Source: Pseudomonadota bacterium (GTDB taxonomy: Bacteria > Pseudomonadota > Gammaproteobacteria > Burkholderiales > Burkholderiaceae_C). From it: 64,000 nucleotides of DNA. The notes under the pieces were generated by a model, which saw only the letters and a program-made list of their open reading frames with translations, made no database searches and was not told the DNA's origin. Below, one piece after another: positions 60,651-64,000 of the stretch. The number at the start of each line of letters is the position of its first letter. Position 1 is the stretch's first letter. The translations under genes and the position numbers were made by a program. The stretch covers positions 1-64,000 of the forward strand of contig CAUJHV010000070.1 in assembly GCA_963205115.1 (NCBI GenBank), written 5' to 3'.

Positions 60651-62120
60651 TCAAGACCGGTCCGCCGTGCTCGGTGCGCGACGTATCCAGGCCATCAACA
60701 AGGCAACAGCCGCAAGGTAGGTCGATCCAATCCAGAGCGCCAGCAGCAGGCGGCTGAGACCGGCAGGCAGCCACAGCAAGGACACAGCGGTGATGCCGCT
60801 GGAAACGAGCGCCGGCCGCACGAGGACGCCCCAATACCAGGAGCTGATTTCTCCGCGCAATGCGTCGCGATTCATCAGCCACTGGGCCACGGTGATCTGT
60901 ATGACGCCATGCAGGAGCATCAGCGAAGTCGCGCCTGCCAGGCCCCAGCGTTGGATGGACCAGAGCAGCATGGGCAGACCGACGAGCAGTGTGGCTGCCA
61001 TCAGGCCCGCATGGAGTCGGGTACGCCCGGCGGCCTGCTGATACGCCGCGGGAAGCCAGATCAACCCCGACAACATGGATGCGAAGACCAGCACACGCGA
61101 CACGATCTCGGTGCTGGGATCCGATCGCCCCAGCCAGATCGTGAACAGCTGCGGTGTGAAGGCAAGAAAGACCAGGCCTGTCGGCACCAGAACAGAACCC
61201 AGCAGCACACATGCATTGACGTAGGTCTTCTTCAATGCCACCAGATCTCCGCTCGCGTTGAGTTGCGCAAACCGCGGGTAAAAGGCCCGGTGGAACGCGA
61301 AAACCAGCATCTGCAGCAGGCCGGTGGCGGTCAGCGCGACCGAGTAGCGGCCAAGCGATTCGGCATCGAGCAGCTTGCTCACTGCGAGCCGGTCGGCGTG
61401 CGACATCAACACGCCGCACATGGCCGTGAAAAACATGCCGCCGGAAAAGAGCACGAACTGTCGCAGCGGGCCCACGTCCACATGTCGGCCGTCGCCTGGC
61501 CCCATCGCACGCGAAAGCACGGCCCGAGTCAGCGCAGCACTGCCAATCCCGGTGACGGCCTGGAACGCGAAGAAGGTCGTGATGTCTCGCGTGTAGGTCG
61601 CGACACCGGCTCCGCCCAGAAAGCGCAGGCCATTGTTCATCGCCTGCAAGGCGTTCATCGATCCCATGCGCTGCATGCCCCCCAGTGCGTTGGCGTAGAA
61701 CCCGAACAGGAACTGCCCCGCGACCGACAGCGCCAACCAGTGCAAAGCCCGCTCGACGTCGTCGCTGCGAATGCTCGAGAAGCTCAGCCAGGTCCGGGCC
61801 ATGAACCCACTCGCCAAGAACAGCGCGATCGCCATGATCCCGGCTATGACCAGCACAGGACGCTCGAAGAGGCGCAGCAGTGCGCGACGACTCTCGCCTC
61901 CGTCCTGTCTGCCATCGCATCGCGCCAATTCGCGAGCAAACGCTGCGCCCAAGCCGAGGTCCGCCACCATCGACAGGTAGATCAACACCTGCCAAAAGCC
62001 GATCAAACCGAATCCCTCGAAGCCAAGCTGCCTGACGAAAACAGGAGTCGACAGAATGATCGAGGCGCCAGCCCAGGCCGCGCCCAGGAAGTTGATGAGA
62101 ACGTTTTTCGGGACCGGCAA
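60651..62120 (-). CDS. Wzx-type polysaccharide flippase
   Basis: A 489-residue inner-membrane protein with 12-14 helices of the MVF/Wzx superfamily (PST group). The N-terminal FLGAAWAGASIILSTPVFVRQLGFEGFGLIGFW and the PRFAQLNASGD segment after helix 8 are typical. It moves lipid-linked repeat units to the periplasmic face for the Wzy-like polymerase. It is the only gene of the cluster on the minus strand, ending 1 bp from the WcaI-like gene, so it needs its own promoter in 62121-62287. Confidence 0.85.
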   Translation of the reverse strand: MPVPKNVLINFLGAAWAGASIILSTPVFVRQLGFEGFGLIGFWQVLIYLSMVADLGLGAAFARELARCDGRQDGGESRRALLRLFERPVLVIAGIMAIALFLASGFMARTWLSFSSIRSDDVERALHWLALSVAGQFLFGFYANALGGMQRMGSMNALQAMNNGLRFLGGAGVATYTRDITTFFAFQAVTGIGSAALTRAVLSRAMGPGDGRHVDVGPLRQFVLFSGGMFFTAMCGVLMSHADRLAVSKLLDAESLGRYSVALTATGLLQMLVFAFHRAFYPRFAQLNASGDLVALKKTYVNACVLLGSVLVPTGLVFLAFTPQLFTIWLGRSDPSTEIVSRVLVFASMLSGLIWLPAAYQQAAGRTRLHAGLMAATLLVGLPMLLWSIQRWGLAGATSLMLLHGVIQITVAQWLMNRDALRGEISSWYWGVLVRPALVSSGITAVSLLWLPAGLSRLLLALWIGSTYLAAVALLMAWIRRAPSTADRS

Positions 62121-62287
62121 GTTGTCGAGGTACGGGAAGCAGGAAACGGCTGGCTACAAACTCTCCGCCCCGTTCAGCCGTACCAGGAAGGAGGGGCTCG
62201 ATAATACGGCGCTGGAGGCGCCGTCACGTCGCCGAAAAGCGGGTCGAGTACCTCTCAGGCCCGTCATATCCAGGAGGGTTCTTCAAC

Positions 62288-63163
62288 ATGCCAGCCGTGC
62301 AAGCGTCGCGTGTGCTCATCCTTGGCGCCTCGGGCATGCTGGGTCATGCGGTGCTGAGATTTTTCAGTCAGAGCGAGGGCTTCGAGTGTTGGGGGTCTGC
62401 ACGATCCCTCGCCGCGGTCCGTGCGCTGCCAGCTGAGTTGCAGGCTCGGATCGTTCCCGGTGTCGATGTCGAGAACCCAGACAGTCTGGCGCGTCTGCTG
62501 CTCAAGACAAGACCGGCCGTCGTCATCAACTGCATTGGGCTCGTGAAGCAACTCGCTGAAGCGGACGATCCGCTGACGGCTTTGCCGATCAATGCGCTCC
62601 TGCCGCACCGGCTCGTCCAGTTGTGCGGGTTGGCTGGCGCCCGGCTGGTGCACGTCAGCACGGATTGCGTGTTCAGCGGCTCCAAGGGCATGTATGGCGA
62701 GGCCGACGCCTCGGACGCCAAAGACCTCTATGGCAGGAGCAAATATCTCGGTGAAGTCGATGCACAACACGCCGTGACGCTGCGCACATCGATCATCGGG
62801 CACGAACTGGGGTCCTCGGCACACGGACTGGTCGGCTGGTTCTTGGCTCAGACAGGTGAGGTAAGGGGCTTTACCCGGGCCATCTTCAGCGGTTTGCCGA
62901 CCGTTGAGCTTGCCCGCGTCATCCGCGACTTCGTCATCCCCCACCCGGACTTGCGCGGCACGTACCACGTATCGGCGGAGCCCATCGACAAGCATGCGCT
63001 CTTGAAGCTGGTCGCACGGACCTACGGCAAATCGATCGAGATCACGCCCGACGACCGCCTGGTCATCGATCGATCTCTCGACTCGTCTCGTTTTCGCAGC
63101 GCCACCGGCTACACCCCGCCGGACTGGCCGGAGCTCGTGCGTCGCATGCATGCGTTTGCTTGA
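62288..63163 (+). CDS. RmlD-like SDR reductase of nucleotide-sugar synthesis
   Basis: A 291-residue extended SDR of the dTDP-4-dehydrorhamnose reductase (RmlD) family. The NAD(P) motif is LILGASGMLG; VVINCIGLVKQLAEADDPLTALPIN, LVHVSTDCVFSGSKGMYGE and the active-site YGRSK follow. It is followed after 48 bp by an FnlA/CapE-like dehydratase. In such pairs the RmlD-like enzyme reduces the 4-keto intermediate to a UDP-6-deoxy-HexNAc of the rhamnosamine/quinovosamine or fucosamine type. The exact sugar cannot be told from sequence. A plain dTDP-rhamnose role is less likely because no rmlABC is seen. Confidence 0.82.
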   Translation: MPAVQASRVLILGASGMLGHAVLRFFSQSEGFECWGSARSLAAVRALPAELQARIVPGVDVENPDSLARLLLKTRPAVVINCIGLVKQLAEADDPLTALPINALLPHRLVQLCGLAGARLVHVSTDCVFSGSKGMYGEADASDAKDLYGRSKYLGEVDAQHAVTLRTSIIGHELGSSAHGLVGWFLAQTGEVRGFTRAIFSGLPTVELARVIRDFVIPHPDLRGTYHVSAEPIDKHALLKLVARTYGKSIEITPDDRLVIDRSLDSSRFRSATGYTPPDWPELVRRMHAFA

Positions 63164-63211
63164 ACGCTCGCTCCATCCCTCGGTCTCCATTTCTCTCAGG
63201 ACGCACTCTCG

Positions 63212-64000
63212 ATGTTCAAGGACAAGGTATTGCTCATCACCGGCGGGACAGGCTCGTTTGGCAACGCAGTGCTCCAGCGCTTCCTGCACTCGGATCTGGC
63301 CGAGGTGCGGATCTTCAGCCGAGACGAGAAGAAGCAGGAGGACATGCGCATCCGCTTGAAGTCGGAGAAGGTCAAGTTCTACATCGGCGATGTGCGGCAG
63401 TACGAGAGCGTGTACGACGCACTGACCGGGGTGGACTATGTCTTTCACGCCGCCGCGCTCAAGCAGGTTCCGTCGTGCGAGTTCTATCCGATGGAGGCCG
63501 TGCGCACCAATGTGGTGGGAGCCGAAAACGTGATCCGCGCGAGTATTGCGCGTGGCGTCAGTCGCTGCGTCGTCCTGAGCACGGACAAGGCGGTGTATCC
63601 AATCAACGCCATGGGAATGTCCAAGGCGATGATGGAAAAGGTGATGGTCGCGCACTCCCGGCAGTGCGATCCCACCAAGACCGTACTCTCGGCCACACGC
63701 TACGGAAACGTCATGGCATCCCGAGGCTCGGTCATTCCCTTGTTCCTGCAACAGATCGCAGAGGGGCGCCCGGTGACCATCACCGACCCTCGCATGACAC
63801 GTTTTCTCATGTCGCTCGAAGAGTCGGTCGACCTCGTGCTCTATGCCTTCGGCCACGCGCGGCCGGGCGACATCTTCGTTCAGAAGGCTCCTGCGTCGAC
63901 CGTGGGTGACTTGGCTCAGGCACTGCTGGAATTGACCCGCAGCCGCAGCGAGATCAAGGTCATAGGCACGCGTCACGGCGAGAAGCTGTTCGAGTCGCTG
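63212..64000 (+). CDS. UDP-HexNAc 4,6-dehydratase, FnlA/CapE/WbjB-like, 3'-truncated
   Basis: First 263 residues of an enzyme that is usually about 340 long; the frame is open to the window end. MFKDKVLLITGGTGSFGN gives the NAD(P) motif, and FSRDEKKQEDMRIRL, VFHAAALKQVPSCEFYP, TDKAVYPINAMGMSKAMMEK and RYGNVMASRGSVIPLF match the FnlA/CapE/WbjB group. The position of the SDR active-site Tyr is Met134 (four before Lys138), which I recall as a feature of this group. It acts on UDP-GlcNAc in UDP-L-FucNAc or L-QuiNAc synthesis. The next gene outside the window is expected to be a 2-epimerase. Confidence 0.9.
   Translation, partial: MFKDKVLLITGGTGSFGNAVLQRFLHSDLAEVRIFSRDEKKQEDMRIRLKSEKVKFYIGDVRQYESVYDALTGVDYVFHAAALKQVPSCEFYPMEAVRTNVVGAENVIRASIARGVSRCVVLSTDKAVYPINAMGMSKAMMEKVMVAHSRQCDPTKTVLSATRYGNVMASRGSVIPLFLQQIAEGRPVTITDPRMTRFLMSLEESVDLVLYAFGHARPGDIFVQKAPASTVGDLAQALLELTRSRSEIKVIGTRHGEKLFESL

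Overview
The window is high-GC chromosomal DNA from a betaproteobacterium, most likely a Burkholderiales member of the Leptothrix/Rubrivivax/Roseateles/Comamonadaceae type. The support is gene order: yceD-rpmF-plsX-fabHDG-acpP-fabF, then rpoE-rseA-rseB-mucD, then lepA-lepB-DUF4845-rnc-era-recO-pdxJ-acpS-nagZ, all on the minus strand and tightly packed. I saw no tRNA, rRNA, IS element, integrase or CRISPR array. Both ends are cut inside genes: thymidine kinase on the left and a UDP-HexNAc 4,6-dehydratase on the right.

Region 1 (1-10.4 kb) is housekeeping: tdk, an EamA exporter, psd, an S49 peptidase, a Rieske protein, a gph-like phosphatase, a protein with a histone-H1-like tail, rluC, and divergently rne (RNase E). 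A structured, gene-free interval of about 0.8 kb lies in front of rne.

Region 2 (10.45-29.6 kb) is an accessory locus for sucrose and raffinose-family oligosaccharides. It holds sucrose phosphorylase, a TonB-dependent receptor, a flavin-dependent tryptophan-halogenase-like protein, a GH32 beta-fructosidase, an SLC45/SUT-like MFS carrier, an ABC sugar importer without its ATPase, GH36 alpha-galactosidase, galT, galK and two LacI-family regulators. The inferred flow is: outer-membrane uptake by the receptor, inner-membrane uptake by the MFS and/or ABC system, removal of galactose by the alpha-galactosidase (then GalK/GalT), and breakdown of sucrose by phosphorolysis (SucP) or hydrolysis (GH32). 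A shared palindrome with core GCAATCGATTGC stands before sucP, the receptor gene and the MFS gene. A different AT-rich palindrome stands before the alpha-galactosidase gene. No galE, fructokinase or sugar ABC ATPase is in the window.

Region 3 (29.5-50.5 kb) is the core block listed above: amino-sugar recycling, ACP activation, vitamin B6, RNA processing, protein secretion, envelope stress (sigma-E) and fatty-acid synthesis. Maf and a tetrapyrrole-methylase-family protein run divergently at its end. Between mucD and lepA lies a gap of about 600 bp with two intrinsic terminators facing the minus strand and a compact double-hairpin element that looks like a small RNA of about 65 nt.

Region 4 (50.6-64 kb) starts with a RhlE-type DEAD-box helicase. 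Divergent from it is a Wzx/Wzy-type surface polysaccharide cluster: OPX/SLBB export protein, Wzz, GT2, Wzy-like polymerase, two GT4 enzymes, a flippase on the opposite strand, an RmlD-like reductase and an FnlA/CapE-like dehydratase. The last two point to a UDP-6-deoxy-HexNAc sugar. The cluster continues beyond the window.
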